Below are positions 14,185-29,069 of a DNA stretch of 64,000 nucleotides, piece by piece. This stretch comes from Xylocopa sonorina (lineage: Eukaryota > Arthropoda > Insecta > Hymenoptera > Apidae), in the NCBI RefSeq assembly GCF_050948175.1, contig NW_027490120.1, positions 1,116,001 to 1,180,000 on the forward strand. The letters are read 5' to 3'. The translations under genes and the position numbers were made by a program. A model generated the notes under the pieces. The model ran no database searches, was not told where the DNA came from, and worked only from the letters and a program-made list of their open reading frames with translations. The number at the start of each line of letters is the position of its first letter. Position 1 is the stretch's first letter.

Positions 14185-14201
14185 GCCGTTTGACAAACGG
14201 C
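14185..14201. repeat. Perfect 8-bp inverted repeat with 1-nt spacer
   Basis: GCCGTTTG-A-CAAACGGC, seen directly. It could be a dyad protein-binding site or chance. It lies in non-coding DNA. Confidence 0.6.
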
Positions 14202-17200
14202 GGTTCCATAAAGTCGTGCGCAAACAAGCCTCCACATTTATTATCGAACGGCCGCAACGGATAAGCTTAGGCTCCAGAACAAGTGCTGGATAGTTATTGA
14301 AGCTAACAGGATTAGCCGAAATGTAAAATCGATTCCTGCGGGAGGTTTACTGCTAAAAAGTACAATTTAGAGTTCTCCATATGGCTACTGTGACTTTTCC
14401 TCGGTAACGGTCGAACCTTTTCTTTCAACTGAATTTTCAGCTGTATCTCTGGAACGGTTCGCCGCTCCAGAAGCTTCTTCCGTTACAAACAAACAAAATG
14501 TCGCCCTGGAAATTCTTGTATCGGTATACGATATCGATTGGAGAAGAAAATAAGGAGAATGGTCGCAGTTAGCGTGAACGTCGACAGACAGAAGGGCAGA
14601 GAGTAGCGGACAGAACGAGAGTCCCGAGGACGTGTGTCCCCAAAAGCCGTGGAGCTCAGCGTTGAGTGATGGCCGCTCAGTCGACCTCGTAACCGGCGCC
14701 ATACATCATTCAATATGGCTGGCTTCTCACGCTGCTCGGGGAGAGACAAGGGTGACAACCCTCCCGTCTCTGCTTGCTACTTTTGACTGGCTACGTCTAC
14801 GCCTTCGCTGATAATCGTGTTACGGAGATATCAATCTTGGGCCGACGACCCCCTTCTCTCGCCTCGCGACGCCTCTTTCTAAACTGCATTAACGCTAAAA
14901 ATGTGGACCAGCGCGGAGGGTAGTTCGAACTATACGGCTTGTTTACTTTTTTTTGCAATCTACCCCGTTTTTCTGCCGCTTAGTTCTTCTCGTAAATGTC
15001 ACGGTAGATGCTCGATCGTTCGATTTTTGGGGGTGTTTCTTTTTGCCAGATCGTAGCCGAATCTTTTTCCCCTTTACTGTTTCGAGGGAAAGTGATAAGG
15101 GTGAACTTGAAGAGGTTCTGTGTGCAGGGTTTATTAGTATACATTTTCGTTTGACGAGCTTTTTGTTCTCCTTTCGTGAACCATGCGCCAGGGTGTCGTT
15201 TAACACTCGAGAAGGTATTGTTGTTCGACGTAGGTAGCTGAAGGAGTGGGTAAACTTTTCTGGTGGATCTTGTAAAAGGTTCAGTTTCACGGTCAGCTAC
15301 TATACTCTACTTTCTTTGTTCCCCTTATATCGAATACCCTTTACCAATAAACTAACTTTTAATTAAATTGGAGAGGCATCGAGGACCAAATTTGCAACTA
15401 GCTCTAACGAAAAATTAAGTTGATAACCTGTTTAAGGTTAACAATATTCCAAACTTAATTGTTCAAAAAAATTAGAAAAATATTTTCAATTGCACGATAA
15501 AAATGGTAACTAAAATGGTAGTGGCAAACAAATGCATCTTATATGCCACCTATCGAGGGCAATCCAGTACTAACTCAGGCCGTTCCTTCTTAAGAGTAAT
15601 CCATCGAAGAGACCTACCTTACCAACGTTAGATTCGTGGAAAAGCTCAAGTTTCTTCTAGTCTCCCCCATTGTTCCTAGATGAGCTACCCCCAGCGAGAA
15701 TGTATCAACGCGAATGTTAATGGCGGCTCTGTTCTTCCCCTCGCTGTAAAAAACGAGAAAGATCCTCATTAGGTCTCCATCTCACGAGTTTTTCTCGAGA
15801 TCGAAGAGGAACAACAGCGTGGCAACGCGACGAACGGTATAAAACGCACGAAAATTTAATTAAAGCGCCGAGACGCCGTCGCGTCAGTTCGAGGGATGAA
15901 AGCACGACGTTATTAATATAATTCTAGTTCCCGCGTTCATATTTTCACTCTGTCCCACGGGCACCTCGTACCCTTCATTCCAGTATTCCCCCTTTTCGAC
16001 GAATTTCCGCGAACATTCGTAAGCATTTGTCCCTTGGACGAAAATTGCGTTCAGAATTGCCGCGCTCCCAGCGTACATCAAAAGGATCTTTTAATAAGAC
16101 CGCAAGAGGAGGAACCTTTAAAATCTTGGCTGAGAATGACGAGATATATGGAACAGGATCGATCGAATTAATAATAAAAATTATCGTACACCCGTAACTT
16201 TTACGGAACGAGTGCAGACATAGGAGAAGATTTATTTAACGCGGGACGCGAACGGTGTAACTAAAATTCGATGGCACTATTGTGGATTTCTAAAATAAAT
16301 GGTTATGTTTTTCTAAAGACAATAACGTTCGCCTATCTATCATGCGTCCGAGCGATATTGGCGTACCCATCGGATGTAATATTGAAATTGTATTCTTTCG
16401 TAATATGAGAGTTATTTATGAAACGTAGCAGGCAATATAGCGCGCGGGGATGGCGGTGAAATCTGATGGAAGCGTTACGATATGATACGAAGCGATGTGA
16501 AGAGGATCGCTGGGCCTCCTTCAAACGCGGACCGTGCCTGCGTTACCTTCCACTCGTGAAATATCCCTTCGTCCCTTATTACATAGACAAATCGACCAAC
16601 TGTGCCTCCTTCCTTCTCCAAAGTCCTTTTAATTTTTAATCAAAAACGCGCTCGTTTCGAGCGAATCCATTGTGCGACGATCGAGGTGAAAGAAGCTCGC
16701 GATCGAACTCGCGATTGCTACATTGTACAGCGACCGAGGAGAAGGAAAACCGCGCGGCAGGATATTTTCCCTTTTCGGAAAACACACCGTGTAACGTGTA
16801 CGGTTAGAGTTCAGCGAAGCGACAGCTGTTCGCCGGTTGGCTGCGTTATTCGATTGTCTCGCTCTTGATGATTGATGATCGTTCGGGGTAGCTGCTGCTG
16901 CTGCCGCCGCCGTCGTTGCCGCCTTGACACCGCGTCTGTCTTTTCCCTCATTTCCCGCCCGCCTTTTTTTCGTTTCCTCGACGATTCCAGTGCAACGCAG
17001 CCGGTCGATATACCAGGACGAAGTACCGTTCCTCGGAGGTACTCGCCAGCCACGATCTCGTCTCGTTTTAATCGGAACAACACTCGAGGTTCCATCGTTT
17101 CGACGTTCCATGCGAACGTTCGATCGACGATATTTAATTAAAAATCGCACGTGGAAGGAGAAACGGAGATTCGTAGTAAAAAAAAAATGAAAGCACTTTA

Positions 17201-20200
17201 CACTCTTGTTCACGCGCGCTTCGAATCTGAATCGAGAGGCAAAAACGTTAAACACATGTTTCTTCGCGGCGGAGAACGCTGGCGACTGCAATCTCAGGTC
17301 CAATTCCCGATATCCCGGAGACTGGTTAAGGCGGTGGCAAAAGAAAAAGGCGATCCGAGCGTAGCTCGAATCTCCGCTCGATCCGCTGGACGTGCGAGGC
17401 AAAACGAGGAAGAAGAGGAGGAGGAGGACGCCGCGTTGGTTCTACCTGGCGGGCAGGGAATTAGCCTCCGGGAATCGCGGCCGCGGTGCATAATGCAGGG
17501 GTAGCGGCTGAATTTATGTAACTTAATTTGTAACACGCGACGTCCGACTGTCCCGCGCGTCTAAGAACAAATTCGTGACGGTGGGCGAAACGCCTGGGAG
17601 GGTAGAGGAGGTGACGGTCGGAGACCATCACGCGGGACCGTGTAATATAATGGTCAACCCGATGGGCAAGTTTTTCACTTTGCATGCAATAAGCGGCGAG
17701 ACGCGCCTCGCTCGTTGCGACCGGGCCCGCGGTTTAATAAAATCTCGTTGCTCTAATAACGCGACCGCCGCTCAAGAGAAATCGAGGCAACGGTGACAGA
17801 GATGAAGAGGAGAACGGATATTGAGGGATAAAGGATGCTGGGCGGGAGACGACCAGACCGTTCATGATTGGACGACGATACGATTGGGGTGAATAAAGTG
17901 TCGGATGGAATGGTGGTTTCGTTTGATCAGTGGTTGAAAGGGTAGTTGGGTAGTTTCGATGGTTGTCGCGGAAATTGGATTTTTAAACCGTTCCTACCTC
18001 TCCAGACACAAAAACCATCGCTACTAGTACAAACACAGAGGTACATCTCTTGTCTAAAACAATTAACAACACTGAGACACCCTCATCCTCGTCTACCTTC
18101 TGGATCACCGAAAAAGCACAAGAAACAAGATCAAAACCTACCGCAAACGCGAACGACTCTCGAATTAACGTCCTCCAGAGGTCCATCGTCAAGTGACACC
18201 CAAGGAACCGATCACCATCGACGACTCTTCGTCTCTCGCGCGCCGTTGTTTCCAGGATCGCATAATTCCGTCGCGAACTCGTCGATAACTCGTCGCTAAC
18301 TCGTCACAAGAACGGCTGGATCGGCGGATCTTACTTGTATCGCGCAAATAGGCCAACTGAAAACGCATTGAGACCGTAGAAGTCGCCGGATGCTGAAAGG
18401 GGGAGAAGAGCGGCTCCAGCACAGAGAGGAAGTACGGCGTGGAAGAAGAGAACGGGGCTGATGCTGAATGGGCGCCCTACCTGGTCCCCCGAAGTCATAA
18501 ATCATTTCCCCGTGATACTACCCCTCGCAGTTTCCCTGCAGCACAACCCCGAGGATAGGCGACCGGCCAACGTCACCTGGAACCCGGACTCGGGATCCCG
18601 GCTGGCGACCGCGTGCAAGCACGGCCACCTCGGGGTGCACGCGTGCGCGAGCCTGAACCGCGTGTTCCTCAGTGCTGACCAAGTTTACGACGGGTTCGGT
18701 GCTGGCTACGTTGTTCGAGGATCGCCCTGCGAACGAGAACGCTCGAATTACGGACAATTCTGTTCAAGGTACTGTGTCGAGGATCATTTAGAATCATAAA
18801 TGGAGGGAGTGGTAGGTTCAGCGATCCGTTGTTCGTGCCATCCTGTTCTATCGGTTTTCGTACAACCATAGAGGTTCCGTTTTGACGTTCTTATCGTTCA
18901 GGAGAGTCTTTTTTTTTATGTAAATGGTTTAAATGGATGGAATTTACGTTCACTGGAGACGTTAAATCTTTCGCCAGTTGAGTAGGAAGCGAAGTCCTTT
19001 AGAGTACGAATCGCTCGCCACGACAAACGTAAAATTAATAGCCGTCCTTTACCGCGCGGCCCTATAGTCGGGCTACGGCTGGTGGGGGACCATAAATTTC
19101 AGCACACAGATTCAAAATGATCCCCTTTATTGCACGAAACCCGGGTTAGTTCTGCCTGGACCTGGATCCCGTGCAGTTGCCTCATCGACTCTCGAGCCTC
19201 GTTCCTTTCGTCACCGTGGATTTCTTCGTTTTCTCCTAGCCGAACCACCGTCGTCGTTAAGTCGTGCGTCGTTGCTCTCCGTCGCATCGCGCGAATCGCC
19301 TTCAGACCGGTCTGTGTCCGTTGCCGGACGATACTACGCGGACGTGGGCGTCCGTTGAGTTGTTCGGCTCTTTCCGTCTCTCAAAGTGCTGCAAAATAAA
19401 ATTGATATTAACGTAAGTGCGTTTAAACGTTGAGATTTCATGGCTGTTAACGATTCGCCTCTGAGACTGTGCCAGGAATGCTTCGTCGGCATTGCAGTTT
19501 GTCTCGTTTCGATCGAATTTAGTGTTCTATGTAGCGAAACACGTGTTAAATAATTGCGTTCATTGACGTTGCTTGAAACGATGGATTAATTCGATAAACT
19601 TTTATATACTTGATCGATCACGATACGTATTGGCCTGGAGATATTGAAATTTTGTGCGCGATTGATTAATTTCTATAATTGACAAGTAGACGTTGTTATT
19701 TCTTCTCAAATTTTTGTTCTGTAATTGCTTAAACGTTTAATCAAGTAGTATATGAAAATGAAGTAGAATAGTAAATCATTGCTTATGACAAACAAGGTTG
19801 AAAATTATAAAAATAGTTAAAAATTTGTTCACATTAAGATGTTTGTTACCATTCTTCAAGATGGTAAAGGGATGGAATAAAATCATTTCATTTTGAACGA
19901 GATTGAGAGGAATTTTTTCACTGTCCAAATTTGCGAAGTGGAACAAATAAATAATATGGCTGACACCACCTACCGGTGACCTCTCGAACGGCGTTGAATC
20001 GCCGTGGGTCTTCAAGGTGGAGCCACCATGACCATCCGACTCGTGCGCTTCTTTTTTCGCACACCTTTTCGTAACAAAACCCTTAATGCATGGACCTCAT
20101 TTTTATCTTCATTATTTTATTGTTTTACCACGATCCTTCTTCAAACTGTCAGCTACTTTTTTTCACCATTAATTTGTTTGCTTCGCCTCCATGTAAACCG

Positions 20201-23200
20201 GAATTGCGACACCAATGAAAAAGGGATGCTGCCATCCCCTTTCAACGTAATCGAAATGTTGTATCCCCGTACAGTTCCTCCAAAAATTCGTTTATAACCT
20301 CCGTTTTAATCTAAAAATTCCTCTACGCTTTAATTATTTCATTCGTTACATTACCACCAGCAACGATTTCTAGAAGCTTGTTCCGTTTTGTGATCACCAG
20401 AAGCCATTCATCATGATATTTGTCAAATCATTCATCATCCACGAATTAAACTTTCAACAGCTATGCTCCCACTTGCCGAGTCTCGATTTGTACGCTTTTT
20501 ATCTCGCAAATTCCCGAAATTGAACCAAAGCGAAGCTCGTAATCGCATCGTTCGCCCCTTCTTCGTCGCAACCTCAAAAAGTTCGACTGAAAAAGGTCAA
20601 AATTATCAACGATTACGCGTACACTTTTCTTTTGCGGGAGAAGGAAAGAGTACGAGGACTCGTCTGACATCTTTTTTTTTTATTTCGACGACGAATCGAA
20701 GGAACGGAGAAAGGGCAATAGTAATACGAAAAATGTGTGCGAGAGATAGAGAGAGGGAGAGAGTGAGAGAGAAAGCAGCCGCGTTTCATTCACGACGCTC
20801 CAGATACTGCAGCCATTTTATATAGATTGCAATGTATTGATCGTCTCCGCCAACAGCCGACATTCTACGTAGTATCAGAATGACAGGCTGGCAGATGGAA
20901 TCGCAACTTCCCCTTCCCCTTTTTCCACCAACTGCCACCACGTTCCAACCCCCTTTTCGATGCTTTGGACTGGCTGCCAACCCCTCGTCTCCGCCTATAC
21001 CTATGTACACTTTCTGCTTAGCTACTTACAGAAACCTACCTCTCCCCCGTGGTCCCGTGTCCGTGCGTACGTACGCGCGCGTGTACGCGAGAGCTCGTGC
21101 ACACCCACGCGCTCCGCTACGCGGCCACCGTATACGTCTGTCCGGATATATGTAAAGAATATGTAAATAACAGGGAGTGGTTAGGTATGTACGAGATGTA
21201 TCGCGGTTTTTATTTATCCTTGTTATTCCAACGGACGATAAATGAATTTGTTTTGCGACAGAGAGTGCTGCGCCATGTCAGTGACGACGATGACGACGGT
21301 GGTGGTGGTTGAAAATCGAACGAGCACGATCGAGGAAGGTTACCGCGTTCCTCGGAGTGAATTAAATCAATCTGGTTCCTCGCGCGTCTGGAGCCTGAGC
21401 GTATTTGTGGCGGCCATATTTTTGGGTTTTCCGTTTTTATTTTCTTTTTTTTTTCTTCTTTTTTTTCTTTCAGTGGACGGGGGGATGTTTGACGAAGTTA
21501 TTTTTAATAGGAGCGTTTTACGCGCGTGTATACATCGCGGTTTCTGTTCGCCTTGTTAACCGGTCGCCGGGCGGATAAATGAATTTGTTGGTGATGGAGC
21601 GACGTGCCAACGGGGAGGCTCGTTTTTCATTCTGGTATCTGGAGATACTAGCTACGGGGTTGATTTATAGATTGCTGTAACTGTTCTTCGATGTTTATTA
21701 ATTGTTACATTTTAATATTCAATGCGGATTTTAATTGAACGAGTGCAGATGACGAATGGTACATTCTCGTCCTCCCGTTTCGAAATTCCGATAATGAATT
21801 TTGATTACGACGAAATCCACGGGACGAGTCGCCGCGATTATTTATCGTTAGAAATAATTACTCGATTTAATGCGGAACTTTCGGAGAGCGGCGAACGCGA
21901 CACTGCGTGGCAGACCGCTCCCACCTACCCCGAGCCCTGCTCTTTCATCCCTGGACGAACATCCAGTTTTTTAATTAAAATCGCACGCCACCCATGCCCC
22001 CTCAAACTTTCAGCGTGAATAGGCTTTATTAAATTAGTTTCGAACTCCGGATAAACAGGCGGTAAGATCGCATCGTCTGTAAATCGCCTCGCGTTACAAA
22101 GAACCTGCGTACCGAATGGAAAAATCGTTTCAAGAATAATTAACGAGAACGAGGAAAGTTCGCCGCGCTAGAACCGAGAGAGGGACTCGAAGAGACGTAT
22201 GTTGGGTAAAAAATTCATGGCCTTTCGGAAATCTTTCCCGTTCGACACACAAATTCGCGTTGTCAGCCCCGTTTCGGCAGAGATCTCTTTCTATTAAAGA
22301 ACACGCGATGGATTATCCCGAGAAAGCCGTGATAACGTGTCCGTGTTCGCGTCCACTTCACCCTGACAAATGATCGCCTACTTCCGTCGCATCCCCGCCA
22401 CGTATCATCGAGCCTCAATATTGTCGCTCCACTCAATGCGTTCGAACGTGTCCGTTTCGTCAACAGAGACACTCTCGTACCAGTGGAAGCGAAATCTACC
22501 GCGTATCGAATCGTCCTCGGCTATCGATCTACGCTTTGCGATTCTTTTCGATCATCTTCTCATTCAGAATTTCCCTTACACGTTGCTTTCAACGATTACA
22601 AACATCTTCGTATATCGCGTTCCATACTTTTAGACTTGCAACATTTTCAACCCCCAGAATATCAGCATTTATGCTGAAGCATTTTAATTCCCACATTTCT
22701 CACTCGCAAACGTCCAAAGATGCGCGAAAACTCTCCAGGCGAGCGTAGATTAAGAAATCCTCGAGTGGCACAGAGACGCAAATTTAGCCCTTCGTGGTCG
22801 CGTTGCGCTCGCGGATCATTTCCTACTGCGAAAATCCTCCTCTTTCTTTTCCAAAAGGAGAAAAGCCCGGCTTCGTGCGCTATCTGGAGCAGCTCGAACG
22901 TCTGCCGCGTGATATTAGTTCCTCGATTCGAGGCCACGAAATAAGGGGCGCGAGATACCGCGTCAGGGGGGTGTGAGGGCTGGCGAGCGCAGGTAGAATA
23001 AAGGACAGCGTTGGTCGCGATAGGGACGACGGAAAAGCGGAATCTCCTGTTACGTCGAGTTCGAGATAGGGCGGACCTTTCGTCCGCAAAAATGCCCCGC
23101 GGGACCCGCGTCAACGTCCTCCGAGAGGGATCCCAACTCTCGAGCGCCTCTCTCCTACCACCGTGCGGCTCGCCTCGCGTACGCTCGGACCCCGTGAACG

Positions 23201-25210
23201 ACGACAGGGAGCCCTCTCTCTGACTAGACGTCACTCAGATTCCAACTTCCCTCCATTTTTCTACGCGGCCATGATTTATGGTCCCGCTTAATGCGAGCCG
23301 GGTACGCGCGGAAATTCGGATTAACCGGTCAGCTGTGCGCGGGAAAAATAGTCGATACTCGTGTGGGGGTCGGAGGGTGGAATTGGGTTTCGAGCTTGTT
23401 CGTTCAAATTGCTTGCGATATTTCTTTCCACGCGCGGGCAGAGGATACACGTGCGAGATGGGAATCGTACTTACCACCTTGCCATACTCTCGAAGCCAAC
23501 AGTAGTTCGTGGCGGAAACTGAAACATGAAAAGTTCTAAGACGAGATGGTGCGAAGTTGGAACTGTTGGAAATGTCAGGGAAACGGTTGTCCCTTGCGAG
23601 ATTTCCATCGATCAGCGTCCATTTTATACAGTCCTCGAGTGGAAACATCGACGAGGGTTAATCAAGCAGCAGTTAGTATAATCGACGCTTCGCGGGGCGC
23701 AATCGAATCCGCGACGCAGGGCATTTTTCAAGCCGGACGAACGAGCTACGCGAGGGAGGCTGAATTTCTGGCCAGGAATGGGCGGCATCGCGATTCCTTG
23801 TCGGGTGGGTCCCAGTACGCCCACCTGGCATTCGGCTTCATCTCAATAACATTAGCCTAGTCGTTTAAGCTTCCGCTGCAAACCGACTCTCCGTGTTTTA
23901 TTCGAGCCTGGCCGAGCGCAATTTGTTCGCCCCGTTGAATTATCGTTCGAGCACCGCCGCGACTTCTTCCGCGTCTCATCGGGTGGGGAACGTGCTCCTC
24001 GGTTTCGAGAGGAACGGGATAACGAACGATCCGTGGCCGCCGCGCGTTTACTCAACGCTTCGAGGAGCGCCTTTTCGCATTTCGCTCCTGTTATTAAACT
24101 TCTTATTTTAAGTTTCGAGCCTCCGTCTCTTCCGCCCGGTATGAATACATTCTCCGGAATAATGAAGTTTTTATGTAAGCAATCTCTTATCCCGAAGTTG
24201 GCGCACGGTTCCCTTATTAAAATTCAGTGGGTGTAATTAGAAAATAGAAAAAAAAGTGTAGAATACGTCTGCACTATTTTCCGCTATCTCTCTGTCGATA
24301 AAGAACGCGCACAATTAAATAATTTGAACGATCGCGCACAAAGTGGAACGTAGAGAGAGGCACTCTGGTCGCTCGTAAAGATGCCGCATAAAACTTCCAT
24401 TTACCGTCGCTGTTAAATGTTCACTTCGACTACCATCCTTGCTAATCTCGAGAATAATTACTGGGATACGATCAGACTCGTGCGTAGACGAGGAAAGTGT
24501 TCATTACTCGACGATTACTTCCTCCAAAAACTTTCAGACCTTTTGTCGATCGTCGACGAACAGGAAGATCCCATCGCACGTTCGAACACCGTCGATGACA
24601 TAATCCATCGGACGAGCGGATCCATCGATCGCGAACAGCCGTCGCGGCCGGTGGCGACGAGAAGCGAGCCGATTCTTTTATGGCGCGGCCGACACCAGAT
24701 TCGACGGAGTCATGCCGAGCGACGAATGCGAATCGCGGCGTTGCTCGTACGCTCGTATGGAAAAGGAAATCGACCAGCGATCGGGGGATTTGTTATTCAA
24801 GACACGGGGCCCGGACGTTCCTTCCTTCTGAAGCATTCCACGAGACATGACGGCCGACGCCAGTCGAAGACAAGGTCTCCGCAAAGCAGCGCGTGTCCCA
24901 ACCGGTGATCGCCGGAAATCGCCGCGGACGGCGTCCACCGATTCCGTCTCCACGTAATCGTCCGACGAATTCGACGAGCTTCGTCGCGCTGGTGAACGAA
25001 GCTCGACTTGGTGCAGTGTTCGCCAGGGTCCAAGGTCCGAGGAGTTGCGAGAGAAATCGGTTTCGAGTGCATCTCGAGGAGTAGAGAACAGGTAGAGTAT
25101 CTTTAGAGATTGTGCGTGCGCAGTACTATCGCAGCGTTCAATTGATTTCGAAGGTTCGCGTGAAATCGTGAAATGCACGAACTCGTTCTGATTAAAATGC
25201 AAATGTTGAA

Positions 25211-25242
25211 CGCGCGCGTGCGCGTGTGTGTGTGTGTGTGTA
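25211..25242. repeat. (CG)n(TG)n alternating purine-pyrimidine tract
   Basis: CG repeats run into TG repeats for about 32 bp, a sequence type able to adopt Z-DNA. Confidence 0.85.
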
Positions 25243-26904
25243 ACATCTCTTCTAAAATACGAATCGTTGTCCTTGTTTCCGGCGAGATAGGAGCAAAAAC
25301 GAGTTCCATTTCCCTCGGACGGGGGCGGTCGATCCTCTGCCCCGAGCTTTTCATTTAACGAAACATCCTTCCTTATTTGTCGGCCCCGTCGAAATTGCGC
25401 TGTATGCTGACGAGCTGCCCGTGAATTGATCAATAAATATGTAGTCGGTGCGTTAACCGCGAATACGGGCTGCTCGTAAACGAGGTCCGCCAGCGGTGGA
25501 GTTCAGCCTGGCGTTCGTTCTACATATCTTTGCCGGCCGTAAACCGATCGTAATTTCAGCCGCGCCGCGTTAATGTATAATGCATCCGCCAGCCCCGACG
25601 CTAAGGTTCCTTTCTTCGTTGCCACCGTGGAAACATGGCCGCCCACTGTGCGCGCGGATACCGTGCCCGAATTTCTATCCGGAAGGTTTCAGCCTTGGTG
25701 TGCGTATTCCATGGATCTTACGGAAATCCTTCGACTCTTATTCACTTCCAAATATTCCACAGATTCCTTGAAATTGAAATCTATCGAATTCGCGACGCTG
25801 TACGATTAAAACGATTGATGGTAATCGCGGTCATCTTATTTCAGTCACGTTTCAGAAAACGCTCGTCCTGTTCATCGGGAACGGACAAAGGGAGGTTGAA
25901 AAAAATGTGCGTTCGAGGCTTCCGGCGCGCAGGAAGGAAGCGGTGGAGAGAAAGGGAGGCAGAGGCTCGTCACGGAGGCTCGCAGGCGACGATACGTGGG
26001 TAAACTCGGGGAAGACGTATTGCACGTGAGTAGAGGACGACAGGCAGAATGTTGGTTGAGTGGCGTATGATACGAGGACGGTGTTACGCCGTGGTGAAAC
26101 GACGCGTCGTCGATTTATCGAGTTAAGTTGTCCCGGCCCTTATCGGCCCTCCTGTTCCCGACCGGTTGCCTCGCGTCGTTCGTCGAACATCTCGAGCGAT
26201 CGTAGCCCGCCTCTGCACTCGCTGGCCACGGTTCCGTTCCGTCGTTCGTTTGAATTTTCTCGTTCATTTGAGGGGACGCGATCGGTGAAAAATGTGCTCG
26301 ACGATTTTAATTGAATCGCAAGATTAATAGAGATACGGGAGATTGATAGGGTATTGATTAATAGAAATTACTTTGTCAGAGTTCAATACCCGGTCTATAA
26401 AAGTCCTCGAATCGAGCAGTTAATAACGTCTCGTTAAAGTTGCACAATATCGCGCGGGTAAACTTCCCAGGCAATTTTCCTCGATTTTCCTCGATCCTTC
26501 TGTTCCTCTTTTTCTTACCTCGAATAAATATCCGCGTGATTTTTTGCGCAAGTGAATCCTGCACGATTATCGATTCGAACGGAGATACGCGCTGGAATGC
26601 CTCCAGACGCGTCTTCAATCGGCCAAAAACCAGCCACGAGGATCGCCCCCGCGTCTCTCGCCCTCGAGTTTAATCGAACCTCAAATTCCGCCCTCCGCCC
26701 CCGGTAGCTAACCCGGCTATCCCGTTCCACGAGCCCTCGGATGTCCCACGGTACTTTTTTGTGCACGCGTATACACCACTCGACTACGTGACCGTTCCCA
26801 TCCCCGTGCCCTCGCTCCTCTATTTTTCCCAGCGGCAGTTTCGCCAAGGATACCGAGATCCCGGCACGCGGACAGGCGAGCCAGTTTCGCCGGGTCACCC
26901 CCCA

Positions 26905-26907
<3 letters not shown>

Positions 26908-26966
<59 letters not shown>
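26908..26966. repeat. (TC)n microsatellite, about 59 bp
   Basis: A nearly perfect CT run with one TATC interruption near its right end. On the minus strand it is a GAGA tract, the type bound by GAGA factor in flies. Confidence 0.95.
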
Positions 26967-28624
26967 CTGGTGGACACGTTTTCTCTCCATTCTTCGTTTT
27001 CCCTCCGCGGCGTGTGTCAGGCTCCTCCGGCACAGGCTTCAGGAGAGCGGAGAGACGATCAATACGTCGCTCCAGAACGGAGAAGGAACGAGGCTCTGGC
27101 TACGTCATTGGGAGACTTCGCGAGAGAGAGAGTGAGAGGGGGAGAAAACAGGGGGTGGCGACACGAGGGTGAGGTTCGAGGGAAAACGGAGCTTTTCCAG
27201 GCGATTCCTCGAGGAGAGGAGAGCAAAGGCCTGGCTCCGAGCAGATATGCCCGGCTATGAGCGCGAAAAGATGATGAGACGAAGGGTGGCCCCTGCCTTT
27301 TACCCTCTCCCTTTCGTCCGCGATCCGGTTGACAGGGATTCGGTGCCCGAGACTGCACGATGTCGACCGAGCTGGAACGACGTCAGGGCTGTAGCCATCG
27401 GTGTTAACGTATCGGATGAATGCCGCACGAATTTCTCTTCTGTCTCTTTGCTATCCCACATATGGTGTCGATTATTTTCGTTCACCTTGTCTCTGTTTCC
27501 TAGACTCTTTTAGTTTCCCCAGGAGAGACGTGTAACGTTAAGGATCGAAGCGACGGAGCGGTGTTCCGATCTCGCGGACAGACGAGTAAGCGCTCGAGCT
27601 GAAGGGTGCTAGATCATTCGGCAATCTCGATGACGTACGGGTGTAGTTCGACGTCGATTCGTCATGTAAACGATGAAATTGTTCGTGTCGCGCTTCCTTC
27701 GAGTACAGAGCCGCGCGAACCTCCCTCTCCGTCGCACCGTCTGAATAATGCATGAATTTCTGCGCAAGAATTTCATAAGAGAAATTCCGTACACCTAATC
27801 GCTGATACACCCTGTCGCTCGATACACAACCAGGCGATACCGACTCGACTCTTAATTGCTAATTTATATATCGCTCGATCTTCATTTACATGAGACGCGG
27901 CACTCGACTGCTACGAATTCGTTTCTTTTATGCGAGCGTCGCGATAACGAAGCGGTCGATGCTACATATTATCCTCTTCGCTCTATCGTTCGCAGAACTC
28001 TACGTTACTACAACAGACAGATAACACGTAGCAGCGGTAGAAATAGTTTCTGTCCACGGGTACATAAAACGGATCGTTCTGAAAACAGTGAGCGCCTCAC
28101 TTTTTACCTGACGAAAAACGCTGGCCAACATTATCCATTATATTTCAAGCCTCATTTGTCCCCTTTACTCTCGACAATCAACTCATCATCTCCCCGAACC
28201 GAACCAATTACCCCCACCCACGGATATCCCGCCTCATACCCCGGACGATCTCCACGCACCCTCGATACCCCTAGCTACTAATACAGCGACAACCCCGTCA
28301 TAACCGAGGGAAGGAACGAAGAAGAAAAACGAAGAAGAAAAGGAAAAGGAACGAGCGAAGAAAATAGGGAACGCGTGCGTTGGCGCGCGTCGAATAATGC
28401 GATATCAATACTGATTTGGAGAGGGCTGGCTGCCGGTGGCACCTGGCTCGCCGACGACGGCCCTGTGCGGTGGCATCCCCCTCGACAGGAGTGGTGGGGA
28501 GGGTGCGCGCGGTCCAATCATCGCAGAATCCGGGGGATGCGCCTGGCTTCGGCCGGGCAGCCGTGGGAGAGACGCCCCGCGACTCGAGGATTCGCGCTTG
28601 TCGCCGTATGCCTTCTCCGCTCGT

Positions 28625-28640
28625 GGCCAAAAAGGACAGT
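28625..28640. repeat. 16-bp direct repeat, left copy: target-site duplication of the LINE
   Basis: GGCCAAAAAGGACAGT occurs here and again at 34020-34035, bracketing the LINE. Exact 16-bp identity at these two places is very unlikely by chance and fits target-primed reverse transcription. Confidence 0.75.
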
Positions 28641-29069
28641 TCGTCGTATTTGAGCTTTGTTCGACGCATGCGTCAGCTCTGCCGCACCGAGGCTTTCGCC
28701 TATATCGGCAGGTGGAAGGTTGCGTTTATCCACTGCGAAGGGTCACGCTCGTAGATGTTATGAGCGGCGGACTCGGAAAAACCCCTTCTTCACCATCTAA
28801 GGATCATCAGAAGAGTAGACTGTCCCTTTCGGGAAGCGACTACTTAGCCGTTTGGCCCGGAACGTAATGTTACGGGCGAAACGTTTCCAGCGGGGGCCAC
28901 GGGGAGGCGAGTCGCTAGCTGAAGGCTCAGTCTCATACGGGCTTGCACGATGTTAGTGCAAGTAATCACGCTACCATATCGCTGTCGTGAATGAAAGCGA
29001 TACCCGCGGGGTAGCTGTGAGTTGTGCGTGTTGTTCCTGTTACTTCTGCGTTGTCGTCTCTTGTCTCTC

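Larger units (their letters stand above)
5776..28624. other. Long non-coding stretch (about 22.8 kb), probable Hox regulatory landscape
   Basis: I find no second homeobox, no hexapeptide exon, no long conserved frame and no recognisable tRNA or rRNA. It alternates AT-rich and CpG-rich blocks and holds several microsatellites, listed separately. GC-rich blocks such as 12230-12956, 18461-18800 and 22700-23230 give overlapping open frames on both strands that look compositional. Enhancers are likely from the locus context but cannot be demonstrated from sequence alone. Confidence 0.5.

Noticed and set aside
18461..18799. 112-codon plus-strand frame in a CpG-rich block
   Set aside because: No recognisable domain and antisense frames equally open. 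Possibly a conserved regulatory block but nothing shows a gene.
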